From DASUAS01 sp036271015 (GTDB lineage: Bacteria > Actinomycetota > Acidimicrobiia > IMCC26256 > DASPTH01): a DNA stretch of 9,925 nucleotides. The translations under genes were made by a program, and so were the position numbers. The stretch lies in contig DATBBL010000103.1 in assembly GCA_036271015.1 (NCBI GenBank), positions 1 to 9,925 on the forward strand, written 5' to 3'. Positions 1 through 4,930 of this stretch are shown piece after piece; within the stretch, counting starts at the first letter, position 1, and every line of letters starts with the position of its first letter. The notes beneath the pieces are model-generated. The model was not told where the DNA came from. It ran no database searches and saw only the letters and a program-made list of their open reading frames with translations.

Positions 1-2
1 GT

Positions 3-257
3 GCGCGCGCCAGGTGTGCGGCGATCGTCATCAACGCCGGCGCCTTCACCCACTATTCGTTTGCGCTCGCCGACGCCCTCGCCACCTTCGACGGGGTCAA
101 GGTCGAGCTGCACATCTCCAATCCCGAAGCGCGGGAGCACTGGCGTCACGACTCGGTGATCTCGCCGTACATGACCGCCACGATGGCGGGGTTCGGTGCC
201 GCCGGGTACCGCCTCGCGGTTGAGGGCGCGGTCGCCAAGCTCCAGGAGCGCGCATGA
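3..257 (+). CDS. aroQ: 3-dehydroquinate dehydratase type II, 3' end (partial)
   Basis: The gene enters from the left edge; 84 C-terminal codons are visible. Type II dehydroquinase dehydrates 3-dehydroquinate to 3-dehydroshikimate in the shikimate pathway, in the cytoplasm, as a dodecamer. Visible family signatures are IVINAGAFTHYSFAL (the active-site Asn of INAG and the first His of THYS), then ELHISNPEAREHWRHDS (the substrate-binding HISN and the catalytic-region Arg of ARE) and a typical tail ending in GAAGYRLAVEGA. The length after these motifs fits a complete C-terminus. The stop TGA overlaps the ATG of the next gene (ATGA), so the two are probably translationally coupled. The N-terminus with the lid-loop Arg and Tyr is outside the window. 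Confidence 0.93.
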   Translation, partial: ARARCAAIVINAGAFTHYSFALADALATFDGVKVELHISNPEAREHWRHDSVISPYMTATMAGFGAAGYRLAVEGAVAKLQERA

Positions 258-1351
258 ACCTCCCGCCGATGGACGTCGCCGGCCGGGCCGCACGTGTGCG
301 CGACCGGTTCGGCGACGCGGGGATCGACGCGCTGCTGGTCACCCACCTCCCCAACGTGCGGTACCTCACCGGCTTCACCGGCAGCTCGGCCATGCTGCTC
401 GTCACCCGCGACGCGTTGGTGTTCACGTCGGACGGCCGGTACCGCACCCAGGCCCGCGAGCAGCTCGCGCAGTCCGCGGTCGACGCCCGCATCGAGATCG
501 GTGCCACCGTCGCCGGCCAGCGCGACGCGCTCGCGGCTGCGCTGGCGTCTGCGGCCCGCGTCGGCCTGGAGGCACACGCGGTGACCTGGGCCCAGCAGCG
601 CGAGTTCGCCCGCGTGCTCGACCGACACGAGCTCGTGGCGACCGACGGCATCGTCGAGCGGGTGCGCCTGGTCAAGGAGCCGGCGGAGGTCGCCCGCATC
701 CGCGCCGCCTGCGCGATCGCCGACGACGCGTTGGGCTCGCTGCTCCCGCGCCTCGCCGAGCGGCCGACCGAACGCGACTTCGCGCTCGACCTCGAGGTGG
801 AGATGCGCCGCCGGGGCGCGAGCGGCAACAGCTTCGACCCGATCATCGCTTCCGGACCGAACGCGGCGAAGCCGCACGCCCGCCCGAGCGACCGCCGGGT
901 CGAGCCCGGTGAGCTGGTCGTGATCGACTTCGGCTGCATCGTCGACGGGTACTGCTCCGACATGACCCGCACGGTCAGCGTCGGGGATCCCGGTCCCGAG
1001 GCGCGGCGGGTCTGGGACGTCGTGCGCGAGAGCCAGTGGGCCGGCCGCCAGGCGGTGCGCGCCGGCGTCGGCTGCGCCGAGGTCGACCGCGCCTGTCGCG
1101 ACGTGATCGTGGCCGCCGGATGGGGCGACTCGTTCGTGCACGGGACCGGCCACGGGGTCGGGCTCGAGATCCACGAGGACCCCCGGGTGGCCGCGAGTGC
1201 CCGTGATACCTTGGAGCCCGGTTCGGTCGTGACGGTCGAGCCCGGCGTGTATCTCCCCGGCGTGGGCGGCGTCCGCATCGAGGACACGGTGGTCGTCACT
1301 CCGGACGGCGCCGACCCCCTCACCGAATTCCCGAAGGAACTCATTCTGTGA
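254..1351 (+). CDS. pepP: M24B family Xaa-Pro aminopeptidase / Xaa-Pro dipeptidase
   Basis: A 365-residue dimetal peptidase that removes N-terminal residues preceding proline or cleaves Xaa-Pro dipeptides in the cytoplasm. Residues 1–135 form the creatinase-like N-terminal domain (LLVTHLPNVRYLTGF is its signature). Residues about 145–360 form the pita-bread catalytic domain. All five metal ligands are visible: D225 in IDFG, D236 in DMTRT, H300 in GTGHGVG, E329 in VEPGVY and E343 in RIEDT. H208 and H307 are the usual proton-shuttle histidines. The length is normal for the short actinobacterial PepQ/PepP-like group. ATG 254 overlaps the aroQ stop, and AGGAG at 244–248 lies 5 bases upstream. Dipeptidase and aminopeptidase activity cannot be told apart from sequence alone, so the symbol is a family label. 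Confidence 0.93.
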   Translation: MNLPPMDVAGRAARVRDRFGDAGIDALLVTHLPNVRYLTGFTGSSAMLLVTRDALVFTSDGRYRTQAREQLAQSAVDARIEIGATVAGQRDALAAALASAARVGLEAHAVTWAQQREFARVLDRHELVATDGIVERVRLVKEPAEVARIRAACAIADDALGSLLPRLAERPTERDFALDLEVEMRRRGASGNSFDPIIASGPNAAKPHARPSDRRVEPGELVVIDFGCIVDGYCSDMTRTVSVGDPGPEARRVWDVVRESQWAGRQAVRAGVGCAEVDRACRDVIVAAGWGDSFVHGTGHGVGLEIHEDPRVAASARDTLEPGSVVTVEPGVYLPGVGGVRIEDTVVVTPDGADPLTEFPKELIL

Positions 1352-1380
1352 TGCTGCGTGCTGTGAGCCCCCTCCGGTGA
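1351..1380 (+). other. 9-codon mini-ORF bridging pepP and efp
   Basis: An ATG overlaps the pepP stop (TGATG at 1349–1353). It opens a frame reading MLRAVSPLR, and its TGA (1378–1380) overlaps the efp GTG start (GTGA at 1377–1380). The ORF therefore fills the 25-base gap exactly. I see no good SD for efp itself (upstream bases are AGCCCCCTCCG), so carriage of ribosomes through this mini-ORF would explain how efp is translated. Translation is inference; the arithmetic of the overlaps is seen directly. Confidence 0.35.
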
Positions 1381-1940
1381 GCATCTCCACCAACGACCTG
1401 AAGAACGGCATGGCGCTCAACCTCCCGTCGGAGGGCCTGGTCACGGTGGTCGAGTTCCAGCACGTGAAGCCGGGCAAGGGTGGCGCGTTCGTGCGCACCA
1501 AGCTCAAGAAGGTCGCCGGCGGCGCGGTGCTGGAGCGCACCTTCCGCGCCGACGAGAAGGTGCCGCTCGCGGTCATCGACAAGCGCGAGATGCAGTACCT
1601 CTACCGCGAGGGCAGCGCGCTCGTCTTCATGGACAACGAGTCCTACGACCAGATGAACGTGGAGACGTCGAAGCTCGGGAGCACCGTCGACTACCTCAAG
1701 GAGGGCGACTCCGCCGTCCTGCACATGTACAACGGCGACGTCGTGAGCGCCGAGCTCCCCGCCGCGGTCGAGCTCAGCGTCAGCCAGACCGAGCCCGGCG
1801 TGCAGGGCGACCGCGTGTCGGGCGCGCGCAAGCCCGCCACACTCGAGACCGGGCTCGTGGTGCAGGTGCCCTTGTTCGTCGAACCCGGCGAGAAGATCAA
1901 GGTCGACACCCGCACCGGGGAATACCTGGCGCGCGCCTGA
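1377..1940 (+). CDS. efp: elongation factor P
   Basis: EF-P enters the ribosomal E site and relieves stalling at polyproline stretches. The 187-residue product has the family's three-domain plan: an N-terminal KOW-like domain (about 1–63), a central OB fold (about 66–126) and a C-terminal OB fold (about 130–186). The C-terminal segment GDRVSGARKPATLETG and the tail GEKIKVDTRTGEYLARA are diagnostic. The tip loop KPGKGGAF puts Lys at position 34, aligned with the residue that is β-lysylated in E. coli and apparently unmodified in studied actinobacteria. No EF-P modification gene is present here. The start is GTG 1377, because no upstream in-frame start gives better family agreement. An NusB gene follows after 6 bases, the common actinobacterial efp–nusB order. 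Confidence 0.97.
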   Translation: MSISTNDLKNGMALNLPSEGLVTVVEFQHVKPGKGGAFVRTKLKKVAGGAVLERTFRADEKVPLAVIDKREMQYLYREGSALVFMDNESYDQMNVETSKLGSTVDYLKEGDSAVLHMYNGDVVSAELPAAVELSVSQTEPGVQGDRVSGARKPATLETGLVVQVPLFVEPGEKIKVDTRTGEYLARA

Positions 1941-1946
1941 CTGCCG

Positions 1947-2354
1947 ATGGCCGTCACGGGAAGCCGTCGCGAAGCTCGGGAGCGGGCCCTGGGCCTCTGC
2001 TACGAGCTCGAGGTGCGCGACCTCGGCGTCGACACGCTGATCGAGCAGCAACCGGCGCCGCCCGACGAGTACGCCGAGCGGCTCGTGCGCGGGGTCGAGG
2101 AGCATCACGCCGACGTCGACGCGCTGCTGCGCAAGTTCTCGGAGCACTGGGCGCTCGAGCGCATGCCCGCGGTCGACCGCGCCGTCCTCCGCCTTGCCGC
2201 CTACGAGCTCGGGTGGGAGCCCGAGATCCCGAGCGCGGTCGTGATCAGTGAGGCGGTCGAGCTGGCCAAGCAGTACTCGACCAAGGACTCCGGCCGCTTC
2301 GTCAACGGCCTGCTGAGCCGCATCGCCGAGGAGCTGCGGCCGCCCTCGTCATGA
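1947..2354 (+). CDS. nusB: transcription antitermination factor NusB
   Basis: NusB binds boxA RNA together with NusE (S10) in rRNA antitermination complexes. The 135-residue all-helical protein shows the family hallmarks: the N-terminal SRREARERALGLCYELE (Arg-rich RNA-binding helix), the central WALERMPAVDRAVLRLAAYEL, and the C-terminal PSAVVISEAVELAKQYS followed by DSGRFVNGLLSRIAEEL. The length is standard. It follows efp after only 6 bases, with no clear SD, so it is probably translated by coupling or short-range scanning from efp. Its stop overlaps an ATG (ATGA at 2351–2354) that opens a 5-codon ORF leading into clpS. Confidence 0.96.
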   Translation: MAVTGSRREARERALGLCYELEVRDLGVDTLIEQQPAPPDEYAERLVRGVEEHHADVDALLRKFSEHWALERMPAVDRAVLRLAAYELGWEPEIPSAVVISEAVELAKQYSTKDSGRFVNGLLSRIAEELRPPSS

Positions 2355-2368
2355 GCGGGTTGCCATGA
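2351..2368 (+). other. 5-codon mini-ORF bridging nusB and clpS
   Basis: The frame starts at an ATG that overlaps the nusB stop (ATGA). It reads MSGLP and ends in a TGA that overlaps the clpS ATG (ATGA at 2365–2368). Together with the similar ORFs in the pepP/efp and clpS/DUF2017 gaps, it makes a stop–start chain. Such a short frame may be chance in a 10-base gap; no evidence of translation is visible. Confidence 0.25.
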
Positions 2369-2652
2369 CCGCGCCGCTCGAGGTCCAGGAGCCCGAGCTC
2401 GAGGAGCTCACGCTCACCGACAAGCCGTGGATCGTGATCGTCTGGAACGACCCGGTCAACCTCATGAGCTACGTCGTGTACGTGTTCCAGAAGCTCTTCG
2501 GGTACTCGCGCAAGAAGGCCACGCGGCTGATGCGCCAGGTGCACGAGGAGGGCAAGGCGGTGGTGTCGGACGGCCCGATCGAGAAGTGCGAGGCCGACGT
2601 CGCCCGCCTCCACGCGCACGGGCTGTGGGCCACCATGGAACACCCGTCCTGA
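2365..2652 (+). CDS. clpS: ATP-dependent Clp protease adaptor ClpS
   Basis: ClpS is the N-recognin that captures proteins with bulky N-end-rule residues and hands them to the ClpA/ClpC unfoldase. The 95-residue product has a flexible acidic N-terminal tail (about 1–19) and then the ClpS core. The N-degron pocket residues are visible: N28 and D29 in WNDPVNLMSYVV and H60 in RQVHEEGKAVV, which align with N34, D35 and H66 of E. coli ClpS. A downstream DUF2017 gene is the usual actinobacterial partner (the Rv1331–Rv1332 type pair). The stop overlaps an ATG (TGATG at 2650–2654) that starts a mini-ORF. Confidence 0.95.
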   Translation: MTAPLEVQEPELEELTLTDKPWIVIVWNDPVNLMSYVVYVFQKLFGYSRKKATRLMRQVHEEGKAVVSDGPIEKCEADVARLHAHGLWATMEHPS

Positions 2653-2681
2653 TGGAGACGCAACGGAGTCGACCGTTCTGA
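2652..2681 (+). other. 9-codon mini-ORF after clpS
   Basis: It starts at the ATG overlapping the clpS stop and reads METQRSRPF. It ends at TGA 2679–2681, which overlaps the next ATG (TGATG). Its peptide resembles the two ends of the following mini-ORF (METQ at the start, ERSRPL at the end) because both derive from the same DNA repeat. Whether it is translated is unknown. Confidence 0.3.
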
Positions 2682-2743
2682 TGGAGACGCAGTGGAGGCG
2701 TGGCCGGATGGCCGGGACGCCGGAACGGAGTCGACCACTCTGA
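2681..2743 (+). other. 20-codon mini-ORF leading into the DUF2017 gene
   Basis: The frame starts with METQWRRGR and ends with PERSRPL. Its TGA (2741–2743) overlaps the ATG of the DUF2017 gene (TGATG). GGAG at 2665–2668 lies 12 bases before its ATG, rather far for an SD. The same frame-to-frame junction is repeated three times across this gap. The product is basic and low in hydrophobic residues. I infer a coupling device rather than a functional peptide. Confidence 0.3.
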
Positions 2744-3237
2744 TGGCGCGTTGGAAGCGGTTCCGGTCGGGACCGAACGACACCCTGGTGGTGTCGCTGG
2801 CCGAGGAGGAGCTCGGGCTGTTGCGCTCGTTGCCCGAGCAGCTGCGCGAGGTGCTCGAGGGTGCCGACGACGATCCGGCCCGCTCCCGCCTCTTCCCACG
2901 CGCGTACTTGGACCCCACGGCCGAGAGCGAGGAAGCGGAGTGGCAGGAGCTCGTCCACCCCGAGCTGCTGCGTGAGCGGCTCGACGCATTGGAGCTCATC
3001 ACCGGCACGCTGGGGCGGGCGACGGCACAGGGTGACTGGTGGGAGATCGCGCTGACGCCCGACGAGGTGCAGGCCTGGTTGGGCGTGCTCAACGACACCC
3101 GGCTCGTGCTCGGCACCCGGCTGGGTGTCACCGAGGAGGAGCGTGCGCTCGACCCCGCCGACCCGGAGGCCGGCGCCTACGCCCTGTACCAGTGGCTCAC
3201 GTGGCTGCAGGGCGACCTGGTCGACGCCTTGCTGTGA
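2743..3237 (+). CDS. DUF2017 family protein of unknown function
   Basis: A 164-residue, acidic, mostly helical protein that matches the actinobacterial DUF2017 family by pattern: an N-terminal MARWKRFRSG, the segment SLAEEELGLLRSLPEQLREVLEG, a central DPARSRLFPRAYLDP followed by EWQELVHPELLRERLDALEL, and a C-terminal half with LTPDEVQAWLGVLNDTRLVLGTRLGVTEEE. No catalytic motif, signal peptide or membrane segment is visible. Some databases call relatives regulatory, but I know of no demonstrated role; pairing with clpS suggests a link to proteolysis. The start ATG 2743 fits the family N-terminus. An in-frame GTG at 2692, with GGAG five bases before it, would add 17 repeat-derived residues and is the alternative start. 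Confidence 0.8.
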   Translation: MARWKRFRSGPNDTLVVSLAEEELGLLRSLPEQLREVLEGADDDPARSRLFPRAYLDPTAESEEAEWQELVHPELLRERLDALELITGTLGRATAQGDWWEIALTPDEVQAWLGVLNDTRLVLGTRLGVTEEERALDPADPEAGAYALYQWLTWLQGDLVDALL

Positions 3238-3288
3238 ACGTTCGATGATCGCCTCGACGCGCTCCCAGTAACAGCGACGAGATGTCCG

Positions 3289-3318
3289 TTGACACCGAAC
3301 AGGTGTTCGGGGTAGAGT
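3289..3318 (+). promoter_or_regulatory. SOS-type promoter of the DUF222/HNH gene
   Basis: TTGACA (3289–3294, a perfect -35) is followed by an 18-base spacer and TAGAGT (3313–3318, a -10). Transcription would start near 3325, leaving a leader of about 60 bases before the GTG at 3387. It is the clearest sigma-70-like promoter in the window and separates the HNH gene from the upstream cluster. Confidence 0.7.
3295..3310. promoter_or_regulatory. LexA-binding palindrome (SOS box)
   Basis: CCGAACAGGTGTTCGG is a perfect 7-bp inverted repeat around a GG centre. It fits the Bacillus/mycobacterial LexA consensus, CGAAC-N4-GTTCG. It occupies most of the spacer between the -35 and -10, where bound LexA would block RNA polymerase. 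13E12-type genes are, from memory, members of the M. tuberculosis LexA regulon, which agrees with this placement. lexA itself is not in the window. Confidence 0.8.
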
Positions 3319-3376
3319 AAGCGTACGCCGCGAGGGTCGGGCGATGACGACCTTCCTGCCCGTTGATGTCCTGTCC

Positions 3377-3384
3377 GGGGAGGG
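3377..3384 (+). promoter_or_regulatory. Shine-Dalgarno deciding the HNH start
   Basis: GGGGAGGG precedes GTG 3387, with its GGAG core ending 4 bases before it. No SD precedes the in-frame ATG at 3366 (CTTCCTGCCCGTTG upstream). The spacing is short, so the choice of GTG is favoured rather than certain. Confidence 0.5.
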
Positions 3385-3386
3385 TC

Positions 3387-4523
3387 GTGGCCCAGGTTCG
3401 TTCGCTGGCGGCGCGGTTGCGCGAGGTGCTCCGTGATCTGGAGCCCGATCGCTGGTCCGGCGCGGACTGCGTCGCGCTCGCCGAGGAGCTCTCGGCGACG
3501 GCGAAGGCGTGCACCGCCGCCGCCGCCCGGGTCGCATCGCGAGCGGTGGCGTGCAACCAGCGCGACATCGAATGGGTGGCACGCACGGGCGGGACGACGC
3601 CGGGGCAGGCGCGCGAGGCCCTGGCGACCACGAGCGCACTGACCGATTGCCCCGAGACCAGCGCGGCGGTCGCCGCCGGCTCGGTGTCACTCGCGCAGGC
3701 GAAGGAGATCGTCGCGGCCGAGGCGGTCGCCCCCGGGTCGGAGCACACGCTGCTCGAGGTGTCGACCTCGACCGGCATGGCCGGCCTGCGGGAGGCGAGC
3801 CGGAAGGTCCGGCTCGGCGCGGTCGACCGCGAGGAGCTGCACCGCCGTCAGCGGGCGGCCCGTTCGCTCCGCCACTGGGTCGACGGCGACGGGATGGTGG
3901 CGGGCCGCTTCCGCCTGCCGCCCGAAGTCGGCGCTCCGTTCGTCAACCGCCTCGATCGCGAGGCCGACCGGATCCGCCGGGCGGCGCGCCGGGAGGGCAG
4001 TGCCGACCCGCGCGAGGCGCACGCCGCCGATGCGTTGATTCGCATGTCGCGCGGTGGTGGAAGCCGTTCGGTGCGTGCGGACGTGGTGTTCGTCTGCTCA
4101 CTCGACGCCTACCGCCGCGGGCGCACCGAGGGCGACGAGCTCTGCCATGCGATCGGCGCAGGTCCCGTCCCGGTCGACATCGTTCGGGCGGCCGTGGCGG
4201 GCGACGCGTTCGTGAAGGCGATTGTGACGCGAGGTACGGAGATCCACACCGTCGCCCATTTCGGACGGCGGATGAAGGCCGAGTTGCGCACTGCGCTCGA
4301 GCTCGGACCCGTGCCCAGGTTCGAAGGTGCGGTGTGCGTCGAAGACGACTGCGATCGGCGGCACGACCTCGAGTGGGACCACATCGATCCGGTGGCCAAC
4401 GGCGGCCTCACGAGCTACGACAACATCGACGCGCGCTGCCGCCCGCATCACTGGGAGAAGACCGAACGCGATCGAGCGGCCGGTCTGTTGAAGACCGAAC
4501 GCGGTGAGCGCGCGCCGCCGTGA
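3387..4523 (+). CDS. DUF222 / HNH endonuclease domain protein (13E12 repeat family)
   Basis: A 378-residue protein from GTG 3387, preceded closely by GGGGAGGG (3377–3384). An ATG at 3366 is in frame but lacks an SD. Residues about 1–300 are the helical DUF222 region (REVLRDLEPDRWSGADCVALAEEL at the N-terminus, then WVARTGGTTPGQAREAL). The C-terminus is a zinc-type HNH nuclease domain: C317 and C322, D331-H332 in WDHIDP, NGGLTSYDN with N346, C351 and H354-H355 before WEKT. All core HNH positions are present, so nuclease activity is plausible; its target is unknown. Such genes are multicopy in many actinobacteria and often accompany mobile elements. The gene has its own LexA-boxed promoter, so induction by DNA damage is expected. 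It converges on the pseudogene ending at 4556, with only 32 bases between and no evident terminator. Confidence 0.88.
   Translation: MAQVRSLAARLREVLRDLEPDRWSGADCVALAEELSATAKACTAAAARVASRAVACNQRDIEWVARTGGTTPGQAREALATTSALTDCPETSAAVAAGSVSLAQAKEIVAAEAVAPGSEHTLLEVSTSTGMAGLREASRKVRLGAVDREELHRRQRAARSLRHWVDGDGMVAGRFRLPPEVGAPFVNRLDREADRIRRAARREGSADPREAHAADALIRMSRGGGSRSVRADVVFVCSLDAYRRGRTEGDELCHAIGAGPVPVDIVRAAVAGDAFVKAIVTRGTEIHTVAHFGRRMKAELRTALELGPVPRFEGAVCVEDDCDRRHDLEWDHIDPVANGGLTSYDNIDARCRPHHWEKTERDRAAGLLKTERGERAPP
4457..4503 (+). repeat. 14-bp direct repeat at the 3' end of the HNH gene
   Basis: GAAGACCGAACGCG occurs at 4457–4470 and 4490–4503. The period is 33 bases (11 codons), so both copies are read in the same frame as KTER. 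This gives an imperfect 11-residue duplication after the HNH motif and may be a recent C-terminal extension. Confidence 0.7.
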
Positions 4524-4555
4524 TCCCGCGGTTGGTGGTCAGTGGCCGATGGTGC

Positions 4556-4929
4556 TCAGTCGGTGATGGTGTAGGTGCCGGAGGCAAGGTCGAGGGCGTC
4601 GACGGTGGCCGTGACGGCGCGGTCGAGGCTGACGCGCGGGTCGTCGGGAGGCGCCTCTGGGAATTAGGTGCCCGGGGAAGTAGGTGCCCGGGCCGTAGAA
4701 CTGGCCGTAGCGGAGCACGACGCCGCCGGTTCCGAGCACCGCCTGCTCGAGGTGGTCGACCGCCGCCGCACCGGCCGGGTTGGGACGCCAGGCGATGCTC
4801 TCCACCACGATGCGACCGACCGCGGCGGACCGCATGGCGGCGAGGAGGTTGTCGGTGCCCTCGGTGCGCATGCGCACGTTGCGGCCGCACGCCGAGGACG
4901 CCGGTGGCCCCGGCGAGGAAGATCCTCAC
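4556..4929 (-). pseudogene. NAD(P)-dependent epimerase/dehydratase-like gene, internally deleted and frameshifted
   Basis: Read on the minus strand, GTG 4929 opens with VRIFLAGATGVLG, the glycine-rich NAD(P)-binding start of an extended SDR. Directly after GVLGVR, near 4881–4887, the frame jumps to NVRMRTEGTDNLLAAMRSAAVGRIV; in relatives roughly 70–80 residues separate these two motifs, so most of the Rossmann fold is missing. The second frame continues with VESIAW, AAVDHLEQAVLGTGG and VVLRYGQFYGPGTYFP. A 16-bp tandem duplication (4658–4689) then shifts the frame. In a third frame follow PPDDPRVSLDRAVTATVDALD and SGTYTITD, ending at the stop 4556–4558. The GTG lies one base after the upstream gene's stop, so it was the second gene of a two-gene operon. 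A functional product is very unlikely. Confidence 0.85.
4658..4689. repeat. 16-bp imperfect tandem duplication causing a frameshift
   Basis: TGGGAATTAGGTGCCC (4658–4673) and GGGGAAGTAGGTGCCC (4674–4689) match at 14 of 16 positions, and the similarity runs three bases further. Because 16 is not a multiple of three, it breaks the minus-strand SDR frame after GPGTYFP. Joining across it would restore GPGTYFPEAPPDDPRV, which fits the family. Confidence 0.85.
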
Positions 4930-4930
4930 C

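Larger units (their letters stand above)
2649..2746 (+). repeat. decayed direct repeats carrying three CTGATGG junctions
   Basis: CTGATGGAGACGCA occurs at 2649–2662 and again at 2678–2691. A 23-base unit, AACGGAGTCGACC then two variable bases then TCTGATGG, occurs at 2662–2684 and 2724–2746 with only those two bases differing. The units place CTGATGG at 2649, 2678 and 2740: the clpS end, an internal mini-ORF junction and the DUF2017 start. Each copy also brings a GGAG. This looks like duplication of a translation-initiation segment. The inserted piece at 2692–2723 is not part of either repeat. Confidence 0.8.

Noticed and set aside
97..1582. Long open frames on the minus strand opposite aroQ, pepP and efp
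   Set aside because: They are antisense shadows of high-G+C codon structure, with Arg/Ala/Ser-rich low-complexity products and no domain, and they run against well-recognised genes.
3236..3243. GAACGTTC near the DUF2017 stop as a second LexA half-site pair
   Set aside because: The two half-sites abut without the four-base spacer that this LexA type needs, so it is not an SOS box.
2302..3690. Minus-strand open frame of more than 450 codons across nusB, clpS, DUF2017 and the HNH promoter
   Set aside because: Its composition is proline/arginine-rich without motifs and it covers three recognised plus-strand genes, so it is a shadow.
4524..4555. Bidirectional terminator between the HNH gene and the convergent pseudogene
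   Set aside because: The 32 bases show no stable inverted repeat or T-run, so no terminator is claimed.
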